Translations under genes and position numbers: made by a program | Assembly (NCBI RefSeq): GCF_015207655.1 | Contig: NZ_JADEWN010000008.1 | Coordinates: forward strand, 1 to 64,000 | Length of the DNA stretch: 64,000 nt | Direction: 5' to 3' | Source of the DNA: Gloeocapsopsis crepidinum LEGE 06123 | GTDB taxonomy: Bacteria > Cyanobacteriota > Cyanobacteriia > Cyanobacteriales > Chroococcidiopsidaceae | The notes under the pieces: generated by a model | Told to the model about the DNA's origin: nothing | The model's database searches: none | The model's input: the letters and a program-made list of their open reading frames with translations, nothing else | Shown here: in pieces, positions 36,514 through 45,132 of the stretch | Layout: each line of letters begins with the position of its first letter | How positions within the stretch are numbered: the stretch's first letter is position 1

Positions 36514-37187
36514 GTAGCGATCTCCCCACATTCGAGCAGGAAAAAAGCATAAACCTCAACATTGCAGCGCTGCATTCTGGTAGCAAACATTTACCAGGAG
36601 CTAATCTAGAAGATGCCGATCTTGCAGGTGTTGTCTTAGAAGGTGTCAATTTAGCAGGAGCAACACTTATTGGGGCAAATCTTTCTGGCTGCAGGTTAGA
36701 ACGCGCGCAATTAGATGGCGCAAATCTTTTAGGAACCCAGCTAACAGGTGCAGATCTACGAGCAAATCTCCTTGGTGCTAACTTAATGCAAGCTGACTTG
36801 ACAGGCGCAGACTTGCGTGGTAGCAATCTGCGAGGTGCTAATTTAATGGGTGCAAAGCTGTCGCAAGCCTCTTGTGCAGGAGCTTTCTTGAGTGGAGCCA
36901 ATCTTATGAGTAGCAACTTGCAGGGAGTAGACTTACGTGGTGCAGATTTACGCGGTGTCAATCTTAGCGGTGCTAATTTGCACGGAGCGAATTTAAGTCA
37001 AGCTGATTTACAAGGCGCATTACTACAGCAAGCAAACCTCGAAGAAGCAGATTTAAGAGGTGCAAATCTCACCGGAGCAAACTTAACCGGAACAAACCTT
37101 TTGTGTGCAGAACTTGAGGGAACCCATCTTACCGGAGTTAATCTGAGTGGTGCGTGTTTGATTGGGACTAATATCGTTTTGTCTTAA
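36510..37187 (+). CDS. Pentapeptide repeat protein
   Basis: The 225-residue protein is almost all A(D/N)LXX pentapeptides from about residue 30, for example GANLEDADLAGVVLEGVNLA and ADLRGSNLRGANLMGAKLS. Such repeats fold as a right-handed quadrilateral beta helix. The first 30 residues are a non-repeat cap. There is no signal peptide. It starts with GTG overlapping the DICT-gene stop by four bases, so translation is coupled. Function is unknown; the operon suggests a role with the DICT protein and the radical SAM protein. Confidence 0.88.
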   Translation: MSSDLPTFEQEKSINLNIAALHSGSKHLPGANLEDADLAGVVLEGVNLAGATLIGANLSGCRLERAQLDGANLLGTQLTGADLRANLLGANLMQADLTGADLRGSNLRGANLMGAKLSQASCAGAFLSGANLMSSNLQGVDLRGADLRGVNLSGANLHGANLSQADLQGALLQQANLEEADLRGANLTGANLTGTNLLCAELEGTHLTGVNLSGACLIGTNIVLS

Positions 37188-37317
37188 AGTTGTTGCGTTT
37201 AGGAAAGCAGGGGAGTAGAGGTCAGAGGAGATTATGATTTGTTGCATTGATATAAACATCTCCCAATTATAGACACACATCGCGCTACTCTCTCTCAATT
37301 CTTCCCTTTGTGTTCTA

Positions 37318-37376
37318 GCCTAACGGCAACCCCTTCGGGGAATGTGCCTACCCTACCGGAAGGCTACGCTAATGTG
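37318..37376. repeat. Palindromic intergenic repeat element
   Basis: Contains CCCCTTCGGGG and the imperfect palindrome TACCGGAAGGCTACGC. Words like these recur between genes in many cyanobacteria. It lies directly before the MATE gene start. Confidence 0.5.
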
Positions 37377-37385
37377 GTTCGTTCC

Positions 37386-38705
37386 ATGTCCCAGCAGTAT
37401 AACTTTCTCTATCGCTTCTTAAGACTAGCAAGCATCAACATTATCTCCAACCTGATGGTACCGCTTGCTGGATTAATTGATGTTGCCTTTCTCGGACACC
37501 TTGCTGAAATTCGTCACTTAGCTGGAGTTGCTTTAGCCACAGTGCTATTCAACTACATTTACTGGACATTTGGTTTCTTACGCATGGCAACGACTGGAAC
37601 TACAGCCCAAGCAGTAGGACGCCGCGATCGCGAAACAACTATACTAATAGGCTTGCGCAATACTATACTCGCTTTAGCATTAGGGTTATTTATCTTACTT
37701 TTACAGCAGCCTTTACGCGAACTAGGATTTACCCTACTCAGTGCGACACCAGAAGTCAAAGCTGCAGGGAGAGATTACTACAACACTCTAATTTGGGGTG
37801 CGCCAGCAACTTTAATCAACTTCGTCGTTGTGGGTTGGTTTCTCGGACGCGAACAAAGTAGTAAAGTTTTGCTCTTATCCGCAGTTGCGAACGGGGCAAA
37901 TATTCTTCTAGATTACATTTTAATTAATCGTTGGGGATTAGAAAGTGCAGGCGCTGGAATTGCTACAGCCACTAGTCAGTATCTCATGTTGCTCACAGGA
38001 GGAGTGCTAGTTTACCTAGAACATCAGTTGCGAACAATCCCAATCCAATGGCAGCAGATATTTAATGTCCATGCTTTAAAAGCAGCTTTTGCCCTGAATG
38101 GAGATATCTTAATCCGTACTCTGGCGCTAGTTTCTACATTTGCGTTTTTTACTAATCTGAGTTCTGTTTTAGGAACTGCAGTACTCGCAACAAACACACT
38201 CTTAATGCAAGTAGTAACTTTAGCTGCTTACTTTATTGATGGCTTAGCTTTTGCTACTGAAAGTCTCGCGGGTATTTTTCGGGGTCAAGGTAGGAGTAAA
38301 CTTTTGTTACCTCTATTGTGGGTTTCTGGAGGAACAAGTTTAGTGGTCGGGCTACTTTTTGCAATTCTCTTTGTCGGCTTTCCGCGTCTTCTCTTTGGAC
38401 TATTAACGCATCATCTCGCTGTCATTGAGCAAATAGATAACTATGTTTTCTGGTTATTGCCGATTCTCAGCATTGGTTCCCAAGCTTATATGCTTGATGG
38501 TTACTTTTTAGGTTTAACCGAAGGACGCATTCTCCGCAATGCATCTGTTCTTGCTGCGATCGCTGGAATTGTTTTCATGGTAGTTGTCGCCTATTTATTT
38601 CCCAGTAATCACCTGTTATGGCTAGCGCTATCTTGTTTTATGGCAGCCAGAGTTGTAACATTAGCAATTCAATTGCCAGCAAGCGACAAAGAGCAATTAG
38701 AATAA
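37386..38705 (+). CDS. MATE family efflux transporter (DinF-like)
   Basis: The 439-residue inner-membrane transporter has about 12 helices and belongs to the MATE/DinF group, which exports drugs or metabolites using a sodium or proton gradient. Typical parts are NIISNLMVPLAGLIDVAFLG, TTGTTAQAVGRRD and LDYILINRWGLESAGAGIAT. The frame is open from TTG 37308, but the 26 extra residues are encoded by a palindromic repeat (CCCCTTCGGGG, CTACCGGAAGGCTACGC), so ATG 37386 is preferred. The substrate is unknown. Confidence 0.88.
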   Translation: MSQQYNFLYRFLRLASINIISNLMVPLAGLIDVAFLGHLAEIRHLAGVALATVLFNYIYWTFGFLRMATTGTTAQAVGRRDRETTILIGLRNTILALALGLFILLLQQPLRELGFTLLSATPEVKAAGRDYYNTLIWGAPATLINFVVVGWFLGREQSSKVLLLSAVANGANILLDYILINRWGLESAGAGIATATSQYLMLLTGGVLVYLEHQLRTIPIQWQQIFNVHALKAAFALNGDILIRTLALVSTFAFFTNLSSVLGTAVLATNTLLMQVVTLAAYFIDGLAFATESLAGIFRGQGRSKLLLPLLWVSGGTSLVVGLLFAILFVGFPRLLFGLLTHHLAVIEQIDNYVFWLLPILSIGSQAYMLDGYFLGLTEGRILRNASVLAAIAGIVFMVVVAYLFPSNHLLWLALSCFMAARVVTLAIQLPASDKEQLE

Positions 38706-38742
38706 AGCTGCATAATCAATTCCATTGACTAACCCTTCTTAC

Positions 38743-38784
38743 CCTCACTCCTCGCCCCTCACTCCTCGCCCCTCACTCCTCATC
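38743..38784. repeat. Three tandem 14-base repeats (STRR type)
   Basis: CCTCACTCCTCGCC occurs twice in tandem, followed by CCTCACTCCTCATCC. It encodes the last 13 residues and the stop of the overlapping CPBP gene. Confidence 0.9.
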
Positions 38785-39578
38785 CACAAAGCTAGTACAC
38801 CTAAAAATAATAACCCCATCACGCCAGCAAGTGGATTACGATCAACGCCAGTAATCCAATCAGGTACTTGACCAGAATATTGAGTCAATTGCCCGACATT
38901 AATGATGTAGTATCCCCAAATTAAACCTGCGTGTAAACCAATCGGTAAGCCAAGGCGATTTTTTCGCATTCGCGCCCAGACTAATGTTAACCCTAATACA
39001 ACTAGCGCTGGAAATTGCGGCAATGTCCGTAAGATATCTGGCAATGGTTTAATAAAATGCAACAGTGCAAATAAAGTCGCATTAATCCACAATGCACGTT
39101 GAAGACAGTAATCTCGCAGCAACTCATCGAGTAACCAACCGCGAAATAGTAACTCTTCAGCAAAGCCAACGGCAGTCGCAACGATTGAGCCTTCTAAAAC
39201 TATTTGTGGTAAAAAACCCGTACTCGGAAGCCAAACCAACCAACCTAACCAACCTTCAACTAAAAATAAGCTAAAGACTAACACTACACCAATAATCAGT
39301 CCGCGCAGTAAATCTAACCAATTGTGCTGCGTTCTCACTAAACCATAGTGTTGTAGTATCTGAGGCTGATGGTAAACGTGCTTTCCCCACCATTGCAGAA
39401 GAAATATAAATTCTCCATACAATAGCAGCATTGTCAGAATGCTAATTGTGTTGGGATCAAGTCTTGTTAAATAAATTGGTATTGCAAACGGCAACCATAT
39501 CAATAACAATACCAAGATAAAAACTCCGATTCTAATCGGAACTGGGTATCGCGCAATAGTACTAATCTTATGCAGCAA
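38745..39578 (-). CDS. CPBP family intramembrane metalloprotease
   Basis: The 277-residue membrane protein has about seven helices and the CPBP (CAAX protease/bacteriocin-processing) motifs: FAEELLFRGWLLDELL (EExxxR at about 141-146), a conserved histidine in NATLFALLHFIKP and a later histidine in GLPIGLHAGLIWG. These residues bind the catalytic metal. Targets are unknown in cyanobacteria. The last 13 residues (RSEGRGVRGEE end) are encoded by a tandem intergenic-type repeat that overran the original stop. It lies upstream of no clear operon; clpS ends 10 bases from its start on the same strand. Confidence 0.88.
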   Translation of the reverse strand: MLHKISTIARYPVPIRIGVFILVLLLIWLPFAIPIYLTRLDPNTISILTMLLLYGEFIFLLQWWGKHVYHQPQILQHYGLVRTQHNWLDLLRGLIIGVVLVFSLFLVEGWLGWLVWLPSTGFLPQIVLEGSIVATAVGFAEELLFRGWLLDELLRDYCLQRALWINATLFALLHFIKPLPDILRTLPQFPALVVLGLTLVWARMRKNRLGLPIGLHAGLIWGYYIINVGQLTQYSGQVPDWITGVDRNPLAGVMGLLFLGVLALWMRSEGRGVRGEE

Positions 39579-39588
39579 CGAGTTTTAA

Positions 39589-39870
39589 TTATTCCTCTGG
39601 TTCAATTGTGCTAGTTAAACCATGGTTTTTTAAAGTTTCACAGTAAAACTCAGCATGCTCTTGCGCACAAGTAATGACAAGCGCCATGCCGTTAGTATGT
39701 GCTTCCATCATAATACTCACGGCTTGCGGCTGAGTAATACTCGGCACCGTCTGCATTAACACTTGCACTACGTACTCCATACTGTTGTAGTCATCATTAT
39801 GAAGTAGCACGCGATATCGAGGTGCGAGCTTTCTAATTGTTGAAGGCTTCTCAAGGGTTTCGACAGACAC
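39589..39870 (-). CDS. clpS: ATP-dependent Clp protease adaptor ClpS
   Basis: The 93-residue adaptor delivers N-degron substrates to ClpC/ClpP. The core is intact: YRVLLHNDDYNSMEYVVQVL with the hydrophobic pocket asparagine-aspartates (HNDDYN), then MMEAHTNGMALVITCAQEHA and FYCETLKNHGLTSTIEPE. Length is typical (about 95). The CPBP protease gene starts 10 bases after it on the same strand, so the two may be co-transcribed. Confidence 0.95.
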   Translation of the reverse strand: MSVETLEKPSTIRKLAPRYRVLLHNDDYNSMEYVVQVLMQTVPSITQPQAVSIMMEAHTNGMALVITCAQEHAEFYCETLKNHGLTSTIEPEE

Positions 39871-40165
39871 TGCTATCCACTTTCTTAATTCACTACAACG
39901 CTCTGTTAAACCTTTGCTTAACAGATATTCATTTATTTTATATCATCTCAACTTATCTGCAAGCGACTGTGCTCAGGAGTCCATGATGTCTTGGGAAAGG
40001 GCGATCGCCCTTCCTTAACTAGGATAGTAATCATGCTGGCAAAAGTACAGGAGTGTCCCTATTTTAAGTTTGATCGCCGACACGAGCCAATCGGATAAGT
40101 CTTGTTAGCTTTGTAAAATTAAACTAAGCACCAAGTGTACGCCATCTGCTGTGGAGCCAGTATCA

Positions 40166-40549
40166 ATGGATTTTCCCTATGACTTTCAACCGCGACAAAT
40201 TGTTTATTTAGAAAATAATAATCAACGCTTGTACGCAGAAGTTATTCAAGTCGTAGACTCACGTCAGATGTGCTGGGTACGTCCTTTAGTGTTGGTGACA
40301 TTTCGCTCAGAACCATCAGTCACATTTGACCAGTTACCATCAGTTACTGACTTACGCTCAACAGCAGATTTGTTTTGGTATAGTACCTTGTTTCGTCCAG
40401 CTTTGGACACTGAGGTAATTCCCTTCTTAGTTGAACAAATGGCTACAGACCCTTCATCTGAAACTAACCCGATTGATGTGGCACAACTTAATCAGTTTAT
40501 CCGTCGCGTTTGGCAGGCTTATCAAGATGCACAGCAGACAAAGTTCTAA
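40166..40549 (+). CDS. Conserved cyanobacterial hypothetical protein
   Basis: A 127-residue soluble protein (132 if GTG 40151 is used) beginning MDFPYDFQPRQIVYLENNN. The first half looks like a small beta-barrel (QIVYLENNNQRLYAEVIQVV, CWVRPLVLVTFR); the C-terminal half is helical and acidic. I know similar hypothetical proteins in cyanobacteria but no function. No Shine-Dalgarno favours either start strongly; ATG 40166 matches the usual N-terminus better. Confidence 0.65.
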   Translation: MDFPYDFQPRQIVYLENNNQRLYAEVIQVVDSRQMCWVRPLVLVTFRSEPSVTFDQLPSVTDLRSTADLFWYSTLFRPALDTEVIPFLVEQMATDPSSETNPIDVAQLNQFIRRVWQAYQDAQQTKF

Positions 40550-40609
40550 AAATTAGCATGAGCAAGTACAACTAACCATTTTTTCTTGACTTCGTTGTAC
40601 TCAGTGATT

Positions 40610-40804
40610 TCAAAAACTTGGTACTAACTTAATTCTCCCAGCATCCATCTCAGCCATTAGTAACTCTAGTGCTTCATAATCAATATCAGATATATGTCCT
40701 TGTGCGGTTAATTCTGAATTAATCGCATTTTCAATATCAGGTGTCAATCGCTTTATATATAACGCTTTTTCTACTAATTGGCGGATGCCATATTTACTTT
40801 TCAT
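40610..40804 (-). CDS. Small conserved acidic protein, unknown
   Basis: From ATG at 40804 the product has 64 residues: MKSKYGIRQLVEKALYIKRL, a DIENAINSELTAQGHISDID segment and LMAEMDAGRIKLVPSF. The frame extends upstream to 40867 but those 21 residues are not protein-like. It resembles small cyanobacterial hypothetical proteins that share the 'DYEALELLMAEMDAG' end. It is all helical and soluble. Function is unknown. Confidence 0.65.
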   Translation of the reverse strand: MKSKYGIRQLVEKALYIKRLTPDIENAINSELTAQGHISDIDYEALELLMAEMDAGRIKLVPSF

Positions 40805-40867
40805 ACTAAGAGTTAGTATTTTATTTGTAATATATTGTCCGATACCTATATGGTAGCAAACGTGCAC

Positions 40868-41362
40868 TAAATCATGCTTTTGGCGTGATTCGTATCACAG
40901 AAATTCACAATGTATTTATGCCTCAAGATAGATGTTAATGCAACATAAACCAATATGATTTTACCTAATCTTTAAGAATTTAATATGAGTTTTTTCTTAA
41001 CTTTAGCAAGTTTGTAAAGATTACATTCCGCGTATTAGATACTACCTTAGTAAATGTCAAAAGTCATCATCTTTGTAGTGGAAGCAACAATGATATCTTT
41101 GCCGTATTCTAGCCATAAAGGTAGGAGAAGTTAAGACAGATGATCTAAGAAATAGGAACTTTAACTCTGTAAAATTAGGAAATATTTTTTTCGTATAAGT
41201 GTATACTTTATATTTTTATAAACTAATGATAGGTTTAAGCAACTCATTGAAAAATAAAGATTCAGTAATATTACTGAAGATACATTTTTCAAAACTTGTA
41301 GTATGTCTACTATCATGTTGTTAAATATCAGGTAATTGGTTAGTAGCTTCAGCAAAAAAAGT
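40868..41362. other. AT-rich intergenic region
   Basis: About 495 bases upstream of the STAS gene, very AT-rich, with no open frame of coding character. It probably carries the STAS gene promoter; I cannot define it. Confidence 0.5.
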
Positions 41363-41752
41363 ATGATGCAAACAATGATTGCCTATCCAAAAGTTACTGT
41401 ACTCAGAGCTTACGGCTCTTTCAATGCTTCAAGTGCTGCTGAATTTCAACAGCAACTGAAAACTACTGTTGCTGCGGATGAGTGTACAGTAATTTTATTA
41501 AATATGGAGCATGTGGAATCCATCGATAGCGCTGGTCTGATGGTATTGGTTCAAAGCTTAAGGCTAGTGGAAGGATGGGGAAAGAGATTTAGTCTTTGTT
41601 CGTTTTCGCCCGCATTGCGTATAATTTTTGAGTTAACTCAACTTGATTCAGTGTTTGAAATTTTTGAGAACGCTGAAGCTTTTGAAGCAGCCCTTGCTCA
41701 CTCAGAAGTAGTAACACCCAGCTACTACTCAGAGCAAAGTATGTGCGCATAG
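41363..41752 (+). CDS. STAS domain protein (anti-sigma factor antagonist type)
   Basis: Starting at ATG 41363 (an upstream TTG at 41336 lacks support) the product has 129 residues. The STAS fold shows as VTVLRAYGSFNASSAAEFQQ, ILLNMEHVESIDSAGLMVLV and KRFSLCSFSPALRIIFELTQ. The phosphorylatable serine position of SpoIIAA-like proteins is Ser in ESIDSAGL. Such proteins act in partner-switching with RsbW-type kinases and PP2C phosphatases. None is adjacent, so the partner is elsewhere. Confidence 0.85.
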   Translation: MMQTMIAYPKVTVLRAYGSFNASSAAEFQQQLKTTVAADECTVILLNMEHVESIDSAGLMVLVQSLRLVEGWGKRFSLCSFSPALRIIFELTQLDSVFEIFENAEAFEAALAHSEVVTPSYYSEQSMCA

Positions 41753-41851
41753 TCAAGTTTAAAATAACTGAATAGCAAATTTGACAAGCAACTGTTGATG
41801 CTAATAGTGCTAAGGTTGATATTGATTACGGATATTAGCTGATATTAATAT

Positions 41852-44488
41852 TTGAGTACGGTGACAGTTGCTGTAGAAAAGTTAATTACATCTGAAGTCT
41901 CGCGACCCGCTCGTTACTTAGGAAATGAGTTAGGAGCAATCCACAAGCCGTGGGACACAGCAAAAGTGCGCTGGGTACTGACATACCCAGAAGTTTATGA
42001 GGTGGGTGCATCTAACTTAGGGCATATCATTTTATACAATATATTAAACGCCCAACCACGACAATTGTGCGATCGCGCCTACTTACCTGCGCCAGATTTA
42101 GCAACAAAGTTACGCACAACCCAAACGCCATTATTTGCAGTAGAGTCCAAACGCTCTTTACAAGAATTTGATGTACTTGGCTTTAGTTTAAGCTATGAGC
42201 TTGGTGCAACCAACATTTTAGAAATGTTGGATCTAGCAGGGATTCCATTAACATGGCAAGCTAGGCAGGCGTCATCCTCTAATTATCCGTTGATTTTTGC
42301 GGGAGGGCAGACAGCAACATCAAACCCTGAACCCTACGCAGAGTTTTTAGACTTTTTTGCCCTCGGAGACGGAGAAGAACTACTCCCAGAGATTGGGTTA
42401 GTGATAGAAGAGGGAAAGAGCCACGGGTTAAGTCGTCAAGAATTATTACTTGATTTGGCACAAATTCCAGGAGTTTATGTGCCGCAATTTTATGATATGG
42501 CAGCTGATGGTTCAGTGCATCCGAATTGTGCAGAAGTTCCATCGCGAATTTTGCGGCGAGTTGCTGTACCGATGCCTGCATACTCGATTGGGTTAGTTCC
42601 TTACGTAGAAACTGTGCACGATCGCCTAACAATTGAAATTCGGCGTGGCTGTACGCGCGGTTGCCGTTTTTGTCAACCAGGAATGTTGACACGCCCAGCA
42701 CGAGATGTTGAACCCGAACAGGTAGTTACTGCAATTGAACAAGGAATGCGGGCTACAGGATACAACGAGTTTTCGCTGTTATCTTTATCATGTTCTGATT
42801 ATCTATCGCTCAGTGCAGTAGGCGTAGAAATTAAAAATCGCTTGCAAGCAGAAAATATTTCCTTATCTTTACCCAGCCAGCGTGTCGATCGGTTTGATAA
42901 GAACATTGCCAATATCTTGGGTGGTGCGCGACACTCAGGACTAACGTTTGCACCCGAAGCAGGGACGCAGCGAATGCGGGATATTGTCAATAAAGGATTG
43001 ACAAACGAAGAACTCTTGCGGGGAGTGAAAACAGCTTGGGAACAAGGCTGGGACAAAATCAAGCTGTATTTTATGATTGGCTTGCCAGGGGAAACCGATG
43101 TTGATGTCTTAGGAATTGCTGAAACAGTAGCTTGGTTACAGCGCGAGTGTCGTGCTAAAGGTAGAAGACCACTGGCATTTAACTTAACAATTTCTAACTT
43201 TACACCCAAGCCACATACACCATTTCAATGGCATTCTGTTTCTACTTCAGAATTTGCACGTAAGCAGGAACTATTACGGCAGGAATTTCGCCGGATGAAG
43301 GGAGTCAAAGTTAACTTCACCGATATCCGCATTTCTGCAATGGAAGATTTTGTTGGCAGAGGCGATCGCCGAATAAGTCATGTGATTCGCCGCGCGTGGG
43401 AATTAGGCGCAGGAATGGATTCCTGGTACGACAGTGTGGAAAGAGCCTTTGATGCTTGGGGTAAAGCGATCGCCCAAGCCGGATTAAGTTGGAAATACCG
43501 TCAAGTAGAAAACGGAGAATGGAACCTGATTCCAGAACAAGAAACAACTAGCAACCAGCAACTAACCGCTAGCCACTTACTTGATGCACCCTTACCTTGG
43601 GATCATATTGATACAGGCATTAGTAAACAATGGTTGCAAGAAGATCTGCAAAAGGCTTTAGCTGCGGCTACAGTTCCCGACTGTTCATTTGAGGGTTGTT
43701 CGCACTGCGGAGTATGTAGCACCGACTTTGGTCATAATGTGGTCATTGAACCACCACCAATTCCTGAGTTTCAGGGAGATTTTGTCCCCGAAACAACCAA
43801 AGTACAACGCTTACGCGGATATTTCGGTAAGCTCGGAGATATGGCTTTAGTGGGTCATCTTGATTTGGTACGATTATTTGATCGAGCAATTCGCCGCGCT
43901 GCACTACCAATTTCTTTTACAGGTGGTTTTCATCCTAGCCCCAGAATGAGTATTGCCCAAGCGTTACCCTTAGGCGCAACAAGTAGTGGTGAGATTATTG
44001 ATTTTGAATTGACCCAAGCAGTGCCTGCAGACGAGTTTCAACACCGCTTAAGTCAAGAATTGCCAGGCGATCTGCCCATTTACAGCGTAGTAGCTGTAGA
44101 CTTGAAAGCACCTGCGGCAACTCAAGTTTTGAACAAGGCGGAGTATTTGATGACTGTTGCTGTGACAGAAGAAACTGCGATCGCACAATGGCAAGAATGG
44201 TTAGCAGCGATCGCCAATTCCAAGACAATGTGGTTTGAACACATCAGTAAATCTGGTAAACGCCAACAAGTGAATTTACGCGATCGCTTGTTTGAGTTGT
44301 CAGTCAGTGAAATACAAGCAGCAAACGCTGTCACTTTACGATATGTTGGTAGTTGTCGTAATGATGGTACGCAACTTAGACCAGAACAGGTAATCTTTAT
44401 GTTGGAGCAAGTAGCACCACAACGGGAATTTCAACTACTTCATATCCATCGTAATCAGTTAATTTTAGAGTGTGACTTAAGTGAGTAA
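41852..44488 (+). CDS. Radical SAM protein fused to DUF2344 (TIGR03960/TIGR03936 type)
   Basis: The 878-residue protein joins a B12-binding-type radical SAM part (about 1-620) to a C-terminal DUF2344 domain (about 650-878). The cluster motif is CTRGCRFC in IRRGCTRGCRFCQPGMLTR; core segments include LTFAPEAGTQRMRDIVNKGL and LYFMIGLPGETDVDVLG. DUF2344 begins RLRGYFGKLGDMALVGHLDL and has GGFHPSPRMSIAQALPLG. In other bacteria the parts are separate neighbouring genes. It lies upstream of rne, a common cyanobacterial order. Residues near 566-577 are encoded by a repeat-like tract. Start TTG 41852 or GTG 41861. Confidence 0.88.
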   Translation: MSTVTVAVEKLITSEVSRPARYLGNELGAIHKPWDTAKVRWVLTYPEVYEVGASNLGHIILYNILNAQPRQLCDRAYLPAPDLATKLRTTQTPLFAVESKRSLQEFDVLGFSLSYELGATNILEMLDLAGIPLTWQARQASSSNYPLIFAGGQTATSNPEPYAEFLDFFALGDGEELLPEIGLVIEEGKSHGLSRQELLLDLAQIPGVYVPQFYDMAADGSVHPNCAEVPSRILRRVAVPMPAYSIGLVPYVETVHDRLTIEIRRGCTRGCRFCQPGMLTRPARDVEPEQVVTAIEQGMRATGYNEFSLLSLSCSDYLSLSAVGVEIKNRLQAENISLSLPSQRVDRFDKNIANILGGARHSGLTFAPEAGTQRMRDIVNKGLTNEELLRGVKTAWEQGWDKIKLYFMIGLPGETDVDVLGIAETVAWLQRECRAKGRRPLAFNLTISNFTPKPHTPFQWHSVSTSEFARKQELLRQEFRRMKGVKVNFTDIRISAMEDFVGRGDRRISHVIRRAWELGAGMDSWYDSVERAFDAWGKAIAQAGLSWKYRQVENGEWNLIPEQETTSNQQLTASHLLDAPLPWDHIDTGISKQWLQEDLQKALAAATVPDCSFEGCSHCGVCSTDFGHNVVIEPPPIPEFQGDFVPETTKVQRLRGYFGKLGDMALVGHLDLVRLFDRAIRRAALPISFTGGFHPSPRMSIAQALPLGATSSGEIIDFELTQAVPADEFQHRLSQELPGDLPIYSVVAVDLKAPAATQVLNKAEYLMTVAVTEETAIAQWQEWLAAIANSKTMWFEHISKSGKRQQVNLRDRLFELSVSEIQAANAVTLRYVGSCRNDGTQLRPEQVIFMLEQVAPQREFQLLHIHRNQLILECDLSE

Positions 44489-45132
44489 TCTCAGTTGCTA
44501 AGCGCTCATAGCTAATTGCTTTTTCTCAACCTTGAGTTAAAATTGAACCAATAGAAGTTTTGCTAGCGCCGCACATTGAGTGACCTGACCACTCTCCTGT
44601 TATCAGGGCTGAAGCAAAGATGAGTGAAGAATTTGACGATTCTTTTGCATAAAAGCTAAGGCGGATTGAGTATTTTCTCTGTTTGTCCCTATAAGTGGTA
44701 GAGTAAACAATTCTAGGCGCAGTCATCGATTCATTATGAGTTGTTGCAGACTGTTACCCTAAATCTTTAGTTAGGGAAAATGCATGAAGCTCAACCAAAG
44801 ATGACTACTCAAGTGAAACGCTAGATATGCACCTATTCGGCAAGAATTTACCGAATCGAGGTTAGATAAATAACTTCTTGTCCAGCGTCATCAAAACGAC
44901 TCTTATGTACCAGTAGAGAAGTTAATAACTGGTGTTAAAGCTAAAAATCTTCAAAATCAGGAATTATGCATTGAGCAACAAAGGTGACGAGATGATCGCA
45001 GTTAAGCATAATAAGCATAACGATCAGGGAATAAGCCTTTTCCCTGCCACCTTGTCAAAACTTAATTTCGTTTCCTTGGGTCACTAGAACTTTATTAATG
45101 CCAATACTAAGGGCAATTTTTGAGGGAATTGA
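44489..45132 (+). promoter_or_regulatory. Long leader region of rne
   Basis: A 644-base gap without a gene precedes RNase E. It has a hairpin at 44834-44855 (ATTCGG/CCGAAT) and a strong one at 45025-45046 (CAGGGAA/TTCCCTG, perfect 7-bp stem). Long leaders through which RNase E limits its own mRNA are known in bacteria; whether this one does so is inference. Confidence 0.5.

Noticed and set aside
36431..36961. 176-codon reverse open frame rich in Lys/Pro/Ala
   Set aside because: It is the mirror of the pentapeptide-repeat gene; repeat-coded sequence often stays open on the other strand.
37308..37385. TTG start and 26-residue N-terminal extension of the MATE protein
   Set aside because: The extension is encoded by a palindromic intergenic repeat, and MATE homology begins just after ATG 37386.
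42279..42701. 140-codon reverse open frame
   Set aside because: Antisense to the radical SAM-DUF2344 gene, with no recognisable domain.
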